DNA of 64,000 nucleotides from Bacteroidetes bacterium HGW-Bacteroidetes-5 (GCA_002842515.1 PHDC01000001.1:992001-1056000), one strand, 5' to 3'; shown: positions 11,601-19,857, numbered from the stretch's first letter. Notes: generated by a model not told the origin, from the sequence alone. Program-made: numbers and translations.

Positions 11601-12170
11601 GGGCAAAAAGGTCAGACATTATGGTACATTGAAGATGATGTTAAATCTACGAATGCTCAAAACAGAGGTATTAGTATAATGGAGTATTCAGGACAAAGCG
11701 AACCAAAGATTGTTTCAGGAATTGAGAATCGCTTTACATGGAAAGGATTCAGTTTGAATATAATGATGGCATATTACGGAGGACACAAAATGCGTGCACT
11801 TTCAGAGCTTGAAACATCAGGCGTACAATATTCAACAATTGCAAGCTATTTTATCAATGCATGGACCCCTGAAAACCCTACTAATACTCCTGGAATTGGA
11901 CGTTATGGGTCTACTGATAGTGGTTGGGAACCAAGATATTCAGATATTTCAGTAAGAGATGCGGCATTTCTTAAAGTTCGAAATATTGTTATCGGATATG
12001 ATTTACCTGAGAAATGGTATAAAGGAACAGGAATTAACAGACTAAGCCTTCGTTTCCAGATAGATAATCCAAAATATTTCTGGCTAAAGAACGATGTAAG
12101 CGTCGATCCGGAAACCCTTGGTATACGGAATCCAAGCTCATACATCTTTGGTGTAAATATTAACTTATAA
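8643..12170 (+). CDS. SusC/RagA-type TonB-dependent transporter with STN signalling domain
   Basis: A 1175-residue outer-membrane importer. Order of parts: signal peptide to about residue 30 (ending VAAQS); STN (secretin/TonB N-terminal) domain about 35-95 that signals to the FecR protein; carboxypeptidase-D-like repeat about 118-200 (VKGVVSDEAGDPIPGVSIRN); plug domain with VVTGYQGIPKERVTGSIS, LLVIDGMPVEG and the very conserved NVLKDAASTAIYGARASNG; then a large beta-barrel ending in an aromatic-rich strand (YIFGVNINL). The STN domain together with the upstream sigma/anti-sigma pair marks this as a self-regulated transducer. No glycoside hydrolase, peptidase or haem gene is next to it, so the substrate is unknown. 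Confidence 0.95.
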   Translation: MNKKLNCVLTKHRLLYVLFFCLFSLGVAAQSNITLDMTNKPLKEVLAAITQATEYKFVYSDVLKEINEPVTIKCINQNLTSVLNQLFGDKKIIYRIEGKNIALSPATLSPVVSQEKLLLVKGVVSDEAGDPIPGVSIRNRSSNKFVSSDLKGNFQIEAKEGDALIFSSIGMETKEVKVGKSSNLNITLTTSITFLENVVVTGYQGIPKERVTGSISSVSSKKIEERYTTNILNNLEGRVAGLSTYGGKTTIRGTSSLYAETNPLLVIDGMPVEGKMQDINPYDVESINVLKDAASTAIYGARASNGIIVITTKNARKKGKIDIDFSTNLSVFEKKNLDYADNFYMNAGQQVKVESDYYEYYFFNNNGEISNPIAATESHIEGGTNGISPIHYAYYQLATNKITRDQLNNVLNGLKKNNFAKEYGEAIYKRQVRQQYNLSLRNNSEKFQSNLIFNYRTDNNGIINGGQNQLNISYKGVYEVAPWLTATFGINGIYNKAKEAGYDVNSNHTNIWAHPAYETLYKSDGSIKPYYYWYNGNQYWSSKSEEGLYDLGVNIINEFYNNIQSTDRQNTRYHGNLLFKLFKGLTTNIQYIYENEHATTKWHANTESHVARSIRNAYTTLEDGKITYLTPRTGGMLRTTNTDGSYWTARGQIDYSNTFGKHTVTALAGLEFRQTKQNGTKSLVLGYDEQLQNSSTQTIDFGSLSQLTLAPYYMLGTYPANQFVFNPYFRDGMGIILEQFHRYGSGYANFTYTYDEKYNLFGSLRKDYADVYGLNSKFRGKPLWSVGVGWNIHNESFAKNISWINFLKLRASYGVTGNIYQGATSYMTASSTNFNQYTNQPYSEVESPANPNLKWEQSRTTNIGVDYSLADNRLRGTIDLYNKVGKDIFSNKTLDPTTGFTSMFANIASMHNKGVEITVNYDWFRELKPGSFSWTTGLTFSYNQNKVTDVENASTNAVELIDNPYRIGYPTSALWSWRFAGISDEAGQKGQTLWYIEDDVKSTNAQNRGISIMEYSGQSEPKIVSGIENRFTWKGFSLNIMMAYYGGHKMRALSELETSGVQYSTIASYFINAWTPENPTNTPGIGRYGSTDSGWEPRYSDISVRDAAFLKVRNIVIGYDLPEKWYKGTGINRLSLRFQIDNPKYFWLKNDVSVDPETLGIRNPSSYIFGVNINL

Positions 12171-12171
12171 A

Positions 12172-13626
12172 ATGGACAGAAAAATGAAAAAAGTTATATA
12201 CAGCCTCCTTGCAGGAGCAATTTTACTCACCGTTTCGTGTTCAAAATTTACCGATATTGAACCAAAAGGGAAAAATTTACTTAGTACAACCGATCAACTT
12301 GAGATGCTTCTCAATAAAATATTTATGATGAACGACGATGATATGCGTTGGATGTCTGGTGACGTAATAAGAACATTCCAAAATATACCAACGCTTTTAA
12401 GTAATCCCAACAAGACCCGCCCTGCAATTATTTACTCGTGGGATGAGACAAACATTGATAAAATGGCCGAACTAACAGCTTATGATTATACTTATGAGAC
12501 CGGATATGTGAATATCGGACAAATTGCAAACGCTATTCTTTCACGGGTTGATGATGCTTCCGGCCCCGAATCTGTAAAAAATCAGTTAAAATGCGAAGCA
12601 TTAGTACTACGTGCCTATTACCATTACATATTGGTTAATAAATTTGCAAAGGCTTACAATCCGGCAACTGCCGCAACAGATCCTGCCATACCTTATGTAA
12701 CCGAAAATTGGGATATAAGTATTCCAACCGAAAAAGCAACAGTTAAAGAGGTTTATGACAATATTATCAAAGATGTTGATAAAGCAATTCAGCTGAATGC
12801 TTTACCGGTTGTTGCTGTAAACCGGATGAGGATGAGTAAACCCTGTACATTTGCAGTAAAAGCTCTGGCTTTGATAAGTATGCAAAAGTTTGATGAGGCT
12901 TCAGATGCTGCAAAACAGTCACTTGCAATAACCAATGTTGTAAACAATTATAATCAAATGCTAACAACCTATAAGGGTAACATTCTTGGAAATACATACA
13001 ATGTTATATTGCGTCCTTTGTTAAAGTGTGAAGAGGACCTCTTTACAACTTTTGGAATGGAGTTGATGAATGCCATAACAACTGAAGCCTGGAATGCATT
13101 TGAAACGGGACATGCCAGTCGAGACAAGATGACTTCTGACCGAATGATGTATGACTATATTATAGGATTAGGTAACATATTATTAGGTCTTGATTATACT
13201 TTTACTTACGATATCAGTTCAGGATGGAATGGTGGTGGGTTTAAAACGACTCAAATGTACCTAATTGTTGCAGAGGCAGAAATTCGTAAAAATAACTTTA
13301 CTGCGGCAATGGAGGCATTGGACGCTATCAGAATTAAAAGAATTGATCCTTCAATTTATGCCCCACTAAAGGGAGTAATAAATAATAAGGCCGAAGCAAT
13401 AATCAGATTAAAACAGACCTCTCATGGAGAAAATTTGTATTCCTGCCACAACTTCATTAACAAAAAAAGATGGAATCAGTTGGATGATTATAAACAGACG
13501 CTAACAAAAACAATAAGTGGGAAAACTTATGAATTAAAACCAGATTCCAAACTGTGGATTTTTCCACTACCGGCAAATGCAGTTAATTTAAACCCAAATC
13601 TGCTTCCACAAAATTACAAGAAATAG
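12172..13626 (+). CDS. SusD/RagB-family outer-membrane nutrient-binding lipoprotein
   Basis: A 484-residue surface lipoprotein that forms the lid over the SusC channel. The signal peptide has the lipobox LTVSC (preceded by LLAGAILL), followed by the SusD-typical FTDIEPKGKNLLSTTDQLEMLLN. TPR-like segments occur around KNQLKCEALVLRAYYHYILVN and in the last third (MYLIVAEAEIRKNNFTAAMEALDAIR), and the C-terminus has LWIFPLPANAVNLNPNL as in many family members. It begins 2 nt after the SusC stop. The ATG at 12184 (MKKVIYS) is an alternative and more usual start. Ligand unknown. Confidence 0.93.
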   Translation: MDRKMKKVIYSLLAGAILLTVSCSKFTDIEPKGKNLLSTTDQLEMLLNKIFMMNDDDMRWMSGDVIRTFQNIPTLLSNPNKTRPAIIYSWDETNIDKMAELTAYDYTYETGYVNIGQIANAILSRVDDASGPESVKNQLKCEALVLRAYYHYILVNKFAKAYNPATAATDPAIPYVTENWDISIPTEKATVKEVYDNIIKDVDKAIQLNALPVVAVNRMRMSKPCTFAVKALALISMQKFDEASDAAKQSLAITNVVNNYNQMLTTYKGNILGNTYNVILRPLLKCEEDLFTTFGMELMNAITTEAWNAFETGHASRDKMTSDRMMYDYIIGLGNILLGLDYTFTYDISSGWNGGGFKTTQMYLIVAEAEIRKNNFTAAMEALDAIRIKRIDPSIYAPLKGVINNKAEAIIRLKQTSHGENLYSCHNFINKKRWNQLDDYKQTLTKTISGKTYELKPDSKLWIFPLPANAVNLNPNLLPQNYKK

Positions 13627-13650
13627 CATATTAGTGAATTATTAATAACT

Positions 13651-13676
13651 GAGGCTGATTATTTTTTATCAGCCTC
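13651..13676 (+). other. Hairpin between susD-like and tlpA-like genes
   Basis: A perfect 9-bp stem GAGGCTGAT (13651-13659) / ATCAGCCTC (13668-13676) with an 8-nt T-rich loop. No T tract follows, so it is not a standard terminator. It could reduce read-through into, or stabilise mRNA upstream of, the thioredoxin-like gene. Confidence 0.5.
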
Positions 13677-13692
13677 TACTTTCAATGTTAAT

Positions 13693-14811
13693 ATGAATAA
13701 TTTGGGAAAATGCTTTTTAACGCCATTAATCGTATGTTTTACCTCATTTAGTTTCGGACAAATATCTGCCATAACACTTAAAATTGGTGATTTGGCTCCC
13801 GAAGTCAAGGTTTCGTGGTTAAAAGGCACTCCGGTTGAGAGTTTCAAAAACGACAAGATTTATGTAGTGGAATTCTGGGCTACTTGGTGCGGTCCCTGCA
13901 AGGCTGCGATGCCCCATCTATCTGAACTGGCTAAAAGATACGAGGGGAAGGTTACTTTTATTGGAGTAGATGTTTGGGAAAAAGGATTTGAATCAAAATC
14001 TTACGATTCTTATACCCCAATGTTAAATGAGTTTATCGCAAGTATGGGCGAGAAGATGGCTTATAATGTTGCGATGGACAATAACGACCTGCATATGGCC
14101 AACAATTGGATGAAGGCATCTTGGCAGGAAGGTATACCGGCCACATTTCTTGTTAAAGAGGGTAAGATAATATGGATAGGGCACCCCATAAAACTTGACA
14201 AAACTCTTGAGGAGGTATTTGCCGGAACTTACGACATGAAGAGATACGCAAAAGCTTTTTATGACGAGATAAGCGAAATGGAAAATAAAATTGCTCCATT
14301 AATTATTTTAAACAAAACAGTAGCAGATGCAGTCGCTTCTAAAGATTTTTCAAAAGCGCTTAACGCTATTGATAACGCAATTGTTACAGTTGATACAGTT
14401 TTCAAGTTTCCATTTTACCTATTGAAGTTTACAACCTGCCTCAAATACGATGTTTCCCAGGCGCTCGCATTTGCGAAAGGATGGAGTAAGGAAAATCCTT
14501 CAGTCAAGTTAGTTTTAGCAAATGAGATAACGAAGAGGGATAAACTTCCGAAGGAGGCATATCAGCATGCCATCGAGTCTTATACTGAGGCCTTGTCAGC
14601 ACCTGGTTCTTTAAAACCAATGATTTACCATCTTCTTGCACAGTGTTTCTTTAAGATGAACGATCTGGCAAATGCCATTGCTAACGAAGAGGAGGCAATA
14701 GAGGCAGGCAATGCAGCCATTGCAAGTGGAGAGTTTCAGGGAACAATAAATACCGGCACAATTAAGGAGTATCAGGAGGCCTTGACAAAATACAGAGCTC
14801 TACAAAAATAA
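13693..14811 (+). CDS. TlpA/ResA-like thioredoxin-fold protein with long C-terminal helical domain
   Basis: A 372-residue exported redox protein. The signal peptide runs to about residue 24 (ending FSFGQ). The thioredoxin-like domain spans about 30-190 and carries the active site WCGPC, with Cys66 and Cys69, and a cis-Pro region at EGIPATFLV. The remaining about 180 residues are helical and TPR-like (SALNAIDNAIVTVDTVF ... AIANEEEAIEAGNAA). Proteins of this build often sit in SusC/SusD loci; the role is thought to be disulfide chemistry in the periplasm, but the client is not known. It is the last gene before a strong terminator, 66 nt after the SusD gene. Confidence 0.88.
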   Translation: MNNLGKCFLTPLIVCFTSFSFGQISAITLKIGDLAPEVKVSWLKGTPVESFKNDKIYVVEFWATWCGPCKAAMPHLSELAKRYEGKVTFIGVDVWEKGFESKSYDSYTPMLNEFIASMGEKMAYNVAMDNNDLHMANNWMKASWQEGIPATFLVKEGKIIWIGHPIKLDKTLEEVFAGTYDMKRYAKAFYDEISEMENKIAPLIILNKTVADAVASKDFSKALNAIDNAIVTVDTVFKFPFYLLKFTTCLKYDVSQALAFAKGWSKENPSVKLVLANEITKRDKLPKEAYQHAIESYTEALSAPGSLKPMIYHLLAQCFFKMNDLANAIANEEEAIEAGNAAIASGEFQGTINTGTIKEYQEALTKYRALQK

Positions 14812-14857
14812 AAAACCTTGCCAAGGATCGTGGGGCTTGATTGTTTATCAAGCATTT

Positions 14858-14892
14858 AACCCTCAAAAGTTAGCTAAACTTTTGAGGGTTTT
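14858..14892. terminator. Bidirectional terminator between tlpA-like gene and alpha/beta hydrolase
   Basis: A perfect 14-bp stem AACCCTCAAAAGTT (14858-14871) / AACTTTTGAGGGTT (14877-14890) with a 5-nt loop, running into TTTT on the plus strand and preceded by A-containing sequence for the minus strand. It separates two convergent genes and is one of the strongest hairpins in the window. Confidence 0.85.
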
Positions 14893-14925
14893 AAAAACAT
14901 CAATCCTAATAATAAATATTTTTAA

Positions 14926-15759
14926 TCAAATAAAATTAAGCAGCTCTTTATTAAACTTAATTGTCTCCTCCAGAAACATACTGTGACCGCTATTTTCAAA
15001 GGCAACAAGCTGAGAATTTTGTATACCCGACTTCATCTGTTCGGCCAAATCAAACGAACATATTTTATCTCTCTTCCCGTGTATAATTAAGGTGGGAATT
15101 GCAATTTTCTTCATATCCGGTCTAAGGTCGGTATCGCGTAAAGCCACTAAACATTGCGCTGTTGCATAAGAAGAGGCACTTAATCCAATTCCGTTTAGCC
15201 AAGCACCTATCCCTTCGTTTAAGGAGGTTTCGGTAGCTGAAAATATCTTTGCGAAATTCGAAAGAAGTTTAGGCCTGTCACTATTATTCAATTTAATCAA
15301 ATCATCAACAGCGCTCTTTGGAAGATTGTATGGAAAATCTTTACGTTGTGTCCAGATCGGGGCTGCTGCTCCACACAATACCAGCTTAGAAATGTGATCT
15401 CCATTATATATAGACATATAGCGAATTGCAATGGATCCCCCCATCGAAAAGCCAACTAAAACAGCATCGTTTATTTTAAGCTTACTTAGAACCATTTTTA
15501 TATCCGATGCGTGTTTATCATAATTATAGACTCCGTAGGGTTTATCTGACTTACCAAAGCCTCTGAGGGTAATTCCGACAGCCCGAAAACCGGCATTAAT
15601 TAAATCATTGTACTGATACTCATACATCTCATCACTTAAAGGCCAGCCGTGTATCATTACAACTGCTCTGCCTTCTCCTGCATCCGTAATATGAAGTTGA
15701 ACATTAGGTTCTACTTCGATGTACTCTGCCCTTATGGCATCTGTGTTTAATTTTTCCAT
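14926..15759 (-). CDS. Alpha/beta-hydrolase (haloperoxidase-like)
   Basis: A 277-residue cytoplasmic alpha/beta-hydrolase fold enzyme. The oxyanion-hole motif HGWPLSDEM is at about 37-45, the nucleophile elbow GFSMGG gives Ser105, the acid is the Asp in IHGKRDKI, and the catalytic His is in NSGHSMF near the C-terminus. The fold and motifs are closest to the group annotated as non-haem chloroperoxidases/esterases; the true substrate is not predictable. It is the last gene of a three-gene minus-strand set with the baeRF-type protein and a second hydrolase (5 nt and 14 nt gaps). Confidence 0.85.
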   Translation of the reverse strand: MEKLNTDAIRAEYIEVEPNVQLHITDAGEGRAVVMIHGWPLSDEMYEYQYNDLINAGFRAVGITLRGFGKSDKPYGVYNYDKHASDIKMVLSKLKINDAVLVGFSMGGSIAIRYMSIYNGDHISKLVLCGAAAPIWTQRKDFPYNLPKSAVDDLIKLNNSDRPKLLSNFAKIFSATETSLNEGIGAWLNGIGLSASSYATAQCLVALRDTDLRPDMKKIAIPTLIIHGKRDKICSFDLAEQMKSGIQNSQLVAFENSGHSMFLEETIKFNKELLNFI

Positions 15760-15764
15760 TTTAA

Positions 15765-16919
15765 TTAATATCTGAATATTGCTGCCAGACCTGTTTTTGA
15801 AGGCATCTTATCTGTTGGAAGAACCATAACCTCTCCACCCATCTTCATTACCAACTCTCCCATATCGTCGAGCAGGTCATCAACTTTCGGATTCGTCAAA
15901 TCTTTATTCTGAGTATTACCCGTTACAAGATTTGTGATTCTGACAGGAATTATCCGGTCGGCCTCAACAATAAGCATATCAACCCGTCCCTCAACTGCTG
16001 CAACAGCAACCTCTTTGTAATCGTCACTTCCTTTACAATTTGCCCTTGCCTGCTCAAACCCGGCAACAAGGCTGTCAAGTTTCAGATTATATTCGGGCTC
16101 CATTATATCCCAAGCCATTTTAGCCAATTTATCCGGTGAAAGTGATGAAGGATTAATTGCAATACCATTGGTTAATAATAGTGGGTTTTTATTTACTTTT
16201 TGAAAAAGGCTTTGGTGTTCCGGTAAAGATGCAAGAATAAGTGGCCAGCCAGAAGGTTTTGAATAATGTTCGTAGACTGCATTCGCTACAACGCGGAAAA
16301 ACCGTTCACTATCTTTTTCCGTCTCCTCTTTTCTGCCACCCTGACCGTGGTGCATAGGCGAACTCTCTCCCCCGGAACCTCCATAAGAAGCAACAGTTGT
16401 GTGTTTGTCTGTCAATTCATCACCAAGTGCTTCGGTTATGGTTTTAGGAGTATCTGCAGTTAATTCAACTTCAGCTAGTGAGTGACGGTTGCCCTCAAAA
16501 AGCCGGATATCACGCAGTGTTAAACACAAAACGTAAAAATGGTCTAGAGACTGCATATATTGTCGTAGCGGCTTGGTATGAAAACTGTCGGCCACTAATG
16601 CCAACTCCTCAAAAGACTTATGTACACCTATAACTTTAAACAAACCTGTTGCACTAAATACGGCCAAACCGTCTAATGTGTGATTCCAGGTATCATTATC
16701 TTGTGCAAGAGTCTCGAAAGGTTCAAGATATTTTTGCACCTCACCTGTCGAGTATTTCTGCAACAGTGACTCTTTCATTTGCCGGACAAGATTTTTATAG
16801 AGAATTATATCCTGAAGATTTTCAGGATGCTTTCGGTGCGTAGGCATATACACGGAAAGACAAGGAGCCATATCTGCTGCCAGAAGCTCTTGAATCAATT
16901 CTTTTGTAAGTAATTCCAT
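15765..16919 (-). CDS. Bacterial archaeo-eukaryotic release factor-like (baeRF) protein
   Basis: A 384-residue protein that I assign to the bacterial relatives of archaeal/eukaryotic peptide-release factor aRF1/eRF1. The N-terminal two thirds resemble the family (LSVYMPTHRKHPENLQDIILYKN; LAVFSATGLFKV; HFYVLCLTLRDIRLFEGN), and a glycine-rich loop at about 180-196 contains HHGQGG (residues 190-195), reminiscent of the catalytic GGQ loop of release factors. The C-terminal domain (VAAVEGRVDMLIVEADR ... DLLDDMGELVMKMGGEVMVLP) matches the L7Ae/Pelota-like third domain. Proposed roles for baeRFs concern ribosome rescue or translation under stress; none is proven. It is sandwiched between two alpha/beta hydrolases in one operon. 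Confidence 0.7.
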   Translation of the reverse strand: MELLTKELIQELLAADMAPCLSVYMPTHRKHPENLQDIILYKNLVRQMKESLLQKYSTGEVQKYLEPFETLAQDNDTWNHTLDGLAVFSATGLFKVIGVHKSFEELALVADSFHTKPLRQYMQSLDHFYVLCLTLRDIRLFEGNRHSLAEVELTADTPKTITEALGDELTDKHTTVASYGGSGGESSPMHHGQGGRKEETEKDSERFFRVVANAVYEHYSKPSGWPLILASLPEHQSLFQKVNKNPLLLTNGIAINPSSLSPDKLAKMAWDIMEPEYNLKLDSLVAGFEQARANCKGSDDYKEVAVAAVEGRVDMLIVEADRIIPVRITNLVTGNTQNKDLTNPKVDDLLDDMGELVMKMGGEVMVLPTDKMPSKTGLAAIFRY

Positions 16920-16933
16920 TGTATTGTATTTTT

Positions 16934-17752
16934 TTATTTTAATGTTTTTAAAAAATTATTTAGTTGAAAGTTGAATTGTATCGGATTTTCCATATTGCTT
17001 AAGTGCCCCGCACGGTCAATAAAGTGAATCGTTGAATTTTTTATTTTTTTATGCATCGCCAAGGCTACATCACCAGGGGTAATTTCATCGTCCTTTCCAA
17101 CCAGAATAAGTACAGGCACCTTTATTTCGTGCAGCTTGGTACAACTCTCTGCTCGCTGTGCTATAGCATATAAGGTTTTAAAGAGTGATTCTTTGGAAGT
17201 TCCTATTATCATCGCCCTCACAATTGATATCTCTTCTATCTGTTTTGAGAATGATATTGGAGCAAAAAGTCTTTTCAGACTCTCTTGGGCATATAGCTCA
17301 ACCCCTTTTTCCTTGATACTTTCAATGGTATCCATCCGTTTGTCTTTTGCTTGAGGCAAATCGGCTGCGCAATTAGTATCGCATAAAAGAAGGGCATTAA
17401 ACCGTTCGGGATAATTTTCAATAGCATTTAAAGCAATGTATCCGCCCATAGAAAAGCCACACAGTATGGTTTTATCGATCTTCAGGACGTCCATCAAACT
17501 AATCAGGTCTTTTACAAAAAGTTCAATCGAGAAATCTTCTTCACCGGAGTCAGATTTACCGTGTCCACGAATGTCATATGCGATTACGCGGTAATTATCC
17601 TTGAACTCTCCAACCTGTTTGTTCCACATCTCTTTATTCAATGGAAAACCGTGAATAAAAATGATTGTCGAAGCATTGACCAATCCTTCATCTATATAAC
17701 TAACTATTTGATTATTTGTAGTTAATGTGAGTATTTTTTCTGAATAGTGCAT
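16934..17752 (-). CDS. Alpha/beta-hydrolase
   Basis: A 272-residue alpha/beta-hydrolase. The oxyanion motif HGFPLNKEMW is at about 34-43, the nucleophile elbow GFSMGG gives Ser101, the acid lies in LVGKDDEITP, and the catalytic His in DRAGHLSNMENP. It is a distant paralogue of the hydrolase encoded two genes downstream and is the first gene of the operon. The start codon lies 8 nt from a long hairpin (17761-17823). Likely an esterase, lactonase or C-C hydrolase; substrate unknown. Confidence 0.85.
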   Translation of the reverse strand: MHYSEKILTLTTNNQIVSYIDEGLVNASTIIFIHGFPLNKEMWNKQVGEFKDNYRVIAYDIRGHGKSDSGEEDFSIELFVKDLISLMDVLKIDKTILCGFSMGGYIALNAIENYPERFNALLLCDTNCAADLPQAKDKRMDTIESIKEKGVELYAQESLKRLFAPISFSKQIEEISIVRAMIIGTSKESLFKTLYAIAQRAESCTKLHEIKVPVLILVGKDDEITPGDVALAMHKKIKNSTIHFIDRAGHLSNMENPIQFNFQLNNFLKTLK

Positions 17753-17760
17753 AAAGTTGT

Positions 17761-17823
17761 ATTTTTTCTGAAGTAAGGTAAGGATGGTTATGAAGTAAAA
17801 CCTTACATCATTTCAGAAAAAAT
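17761..17823. repeat. Long imperfect inverted repeat upstream of hydrolase operon
   Basis: A perfect 12-bp outer stem ATTTTTTCTGAA (17761-17772) / TTCAGAAAAAAT (17812-17823) continues into a 7-bp inner stem GTAAGGT (17773-17779) / ACCTTAC (17800-17806) after a 5-nt bulge on one side. Neither strand has a T tract after the stem, so it is not a classic terminator. It lies between DUF3667 (stop 17890) and the hydrolase start (17752), both on the minus strand, and would be in the 5' leader of the hydrolase operon. Confidence 0.6.
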
Positions 17824-17889
17824 TTCCATTATTCACAGATTTCGCTGGGAGTGAGCTTGCGAACAGATTAAGAAGGAGTGGGATGATTA

Positions 17890-18789
17890 TCAGGAACTTC
17901 CTAAAACCCTTGACAAAGTTAAATATGCAACAGCAGCAATCGCTACGCTTAGAACCAACATATACATAAACTGTACTGTGGTTAAGCGCAGGATTGTGGA
18001 GATCCACTTTCGGCTGTAGAGCTTCCGGCTGCCTATCACAATATAGATTGGGAAAAGGAGTAGTAGCCAGCTCTCCGGGAATGTACTCTTGTGAGGGAAG
18101 ATCAGATTTATTGATAGAAGAGTGATAAATATTATGAAAAGGAGAGCGTGCTGGTTGATTGCAAAGATAAAGTGCCCCAGAAAGAATCTCTGGTTTTTTC
18201 TAAAAAGCAGCCATAGAAAAAATGCATAGAGAGGCATCAGCAGAAACATACTCCAGGAAAGTATCGTAAGGAATCTCGTGACATAATACCCCTTATTAGA
18301 TTCAATCTTTTCAATAAAATTTTTTAACTTGTTATCACTCTCTGAGTCACTATCTTTTGTGATGGAGATAACGCTGTTTCTCACATCTTTAACTGTATCA
18401 CTCCTCTCCCGAACCGTGAGCAGATCCCAGTCTCTGTTTACACTTTTGGTTACAGATATGTTTAGTAACAGAAAAAATATAAAACTTATAAAAATATAGA
18501 GTCTAAAAGGTGGCATATAACGAGCCCTGCGACCTGCTACATAGTCCAGAGCCATATCTCCGGGTTTGAAAAGTAGCGATTTAAGTGTTTTAAATACCCG
18601 GGTATCAAATGCCCACATATTTGCCATTATGTCAAATATGAGCACCTTGAAAGGTATGTCCAGATCCTTTACAGATTGGCCACAATTGGGACAATAATGG
18701 CCTTGAAAAGAGGTATCGCAATTTTTGCAGATAATTACCGGTTTTACCGACTCCTTATTATTGATTTTAGCAGTTGATTTTTTTCTCAT
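17890..18789 (-). CDS. DUF3667 membrane protein with N-terminal zinc ribbon
   Basis: A 299-residue membrane protein. Four cysteines in two CxxC pairs (Cys21, Cys24, Cys33, Cys36; the second pair reads CPNCG) form a zinc-ribbon-like knuckle, followed by the DUF3667 signature (ANMWAFDTRVFKTLKSLLFK, then YVAGRRARYMPPFRLYIFIS) and about five hydrophobic helices. The family is common in Bacteroidota; its function is not known. It follows the SMP-30-like gene by 8 nt, so they are probably co-transcribed. Confidence 0.85.
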   Translation of the reverse strand: MRKKSTAKINNKESVKPVIICKNCDTSFQGHYCPNCGQSVKDLDIPFKVLIFDIMANMWAFDTRVFKTLKSLLFKPGDMALDYVAGRRARYMPPFRLYIFISFIFFLLLNISVTKSVNRDWDLLTVRERSDTVKDVRNSVISITKDSDSESDNKLKNFIEKIESNKGYYVTRFLTILSWSMFLLMPLYAFFLWLLFRKNQRFFLGHFIFAINQHALLFIIFITLLSINLIFPHKSTFPESWLLLLFPIYIVIGSRKLYSRKWISTILRLTTVQFMYMLVLSVAIAAVAYLTLSRVLGSS

Positions 18790-18797
18790 AAAACCCC

Positions 18798-19739
18798 TTA
18801 AAATTCAACTACTTCAAAACAGCCCCGGTCTGCCATAGTGATGTATGCCCTCTTTTCGTCCAGAGAGAGAACCACATTAGAGCAAAGTTTACCCTTAAGA
18901 GATATCTCCTGTAGCGTTACGGCACGCGGTGAGATTATAAGCAGTGTACCTTTGCCGTGACGGGTCACATAGAGATTCCCTGCGGAGTCGCAACGCATCC
19001 CATCCATCCCGAAATCTGTAAATGTCATAAACAGCTTTTTGTTTTCTACCGTACCATCTCTTTTAATATCGTACACCCAAATCTTTCTCTGAACAGATTC
19101 ATTTACATAGAGCCGTTTCCCGTCGGGACTCACCTCAATACCATTAGTTGTTCCCATATTATCTTCAAGCAGAATGACCTCACCTTTGCGGTTAATGAGC
19201 CAAAGCTTACCGGTTGACTCCTTCCAGTTAGGGTCACTGGCGTAGAGATTTTCCGTTTTAGGGCAGATTGCTATATCGTTCGGTTGGTTCATAGTCGGGT
19301 TGTGGGCAAAAACAGAGATAGATCTATCTGAGGGATCAACCTTTAAAACATTGTGCCCGGTATAATCTGCAATGTACATAAACCCCTTTTTATCAAAGCG
19401 GATGCCGTTTCCCACGGAGCCTTCGGGAAGAGTCACATAGAGAGATGCCACACCTGAAGCACCTGACACACCGGCCCCATCTTGCAGGTTTACAACTCCG
19501 ATAGTACCCTGTTTTTCAAAATTAACAGCGTAGAGATTGCCCGCAGCGTCTATTGCCGGGCCTTCGATACCCTTGGTAAAACTCCACTCGGGAAGGAGAT
19601 CTTTCACTTTTGGACTTTGAGCCTGAGCAGCAGATTCCTGAGCCTCTGCCTGAGGGATATTTGTAATGCTAATAAAGCAGAGTAACAGTAGAGCCGACAG
19701 ACTCCGGAGTATTGATCTTGGATTTAAGCAGCGTTTCAT
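18798..19739 (-). CDS. SMP-30/gluconolactonase-like exported beta-propeller protein
   Basis: A 313-residue protein with an N-terminal signal peptide (about residues 1-33, ending AEAQES) and repeated beta-propeller blades: GPAIDAAGNLYAVNFE, GIRFDKKGFMYIADYTGHNV, NGIEVSPDGKRLYVNES and GMRCDSAGNLYVTRHGKGT. The conserved metal-site residues of the SMP-30/gluconolactonase family (Glu in GIEG, Asn/Asp in later blades) appear to be present. It would hydrolyse a sugar lactone or related ester in the periplasm, but the substrate is not evident. It is divergent from the methionine operon. Confidence 0.8.
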   Translation of the reverse strand: MKRCLNPRSILRSLSALLLLCFISITNIPQAEAQESAAQAQSPKVKDLLPEWSFTKGIEGPAIDAAGNLYAVNFEKQGTIGVVNLQDGAGVSGASGVASLYVTLPEGSVGNGIRFDKKGFMYIADYTGHNVLKVDPSDRSISVFAHNPTMNQPNDIAICPKTENLYASDPNWKESTGKLWLINRKGEVILLEDNMGTTNGIEVSPDGKRLYVNESVQRKIWVYDIKRDGTVENKKLFMTFTDFGMDGMRCDSAGNLYVTRHGKGTLLIISPRAVTLQEISLKGKLCSNVVLSLDEKRAYITMADRGCFEVVEF

Positions 19740-19810
19740 ATCTAAGAATTTTGAGTAGTTAGGGCGAATTTACCTATAAATATTATACCCGTTAGAAATT
19801 TGCAGATTAT

Positions 19811-19840
19811 TTGATTATTAATTTTCAATTTATATCTTTG
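19811..19840 (+). promoter_or_regulatory. Bacteroidota sigma-ABfr promoter of the methionine operon
   Basis: A -33 element TTG (19811-19813) is separated by exactly 19 nt from a -7 element TATCTTTG (19833-19840), matching the known TTG-N19-TAnnTTTG consensus. Transcription would start near 19847, about 11 nt before the leader ORF and about 240 nt before metY. Confidence 0.8.
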
Positions 19841-19857
19841 CACCTCCTAGTTAATAT

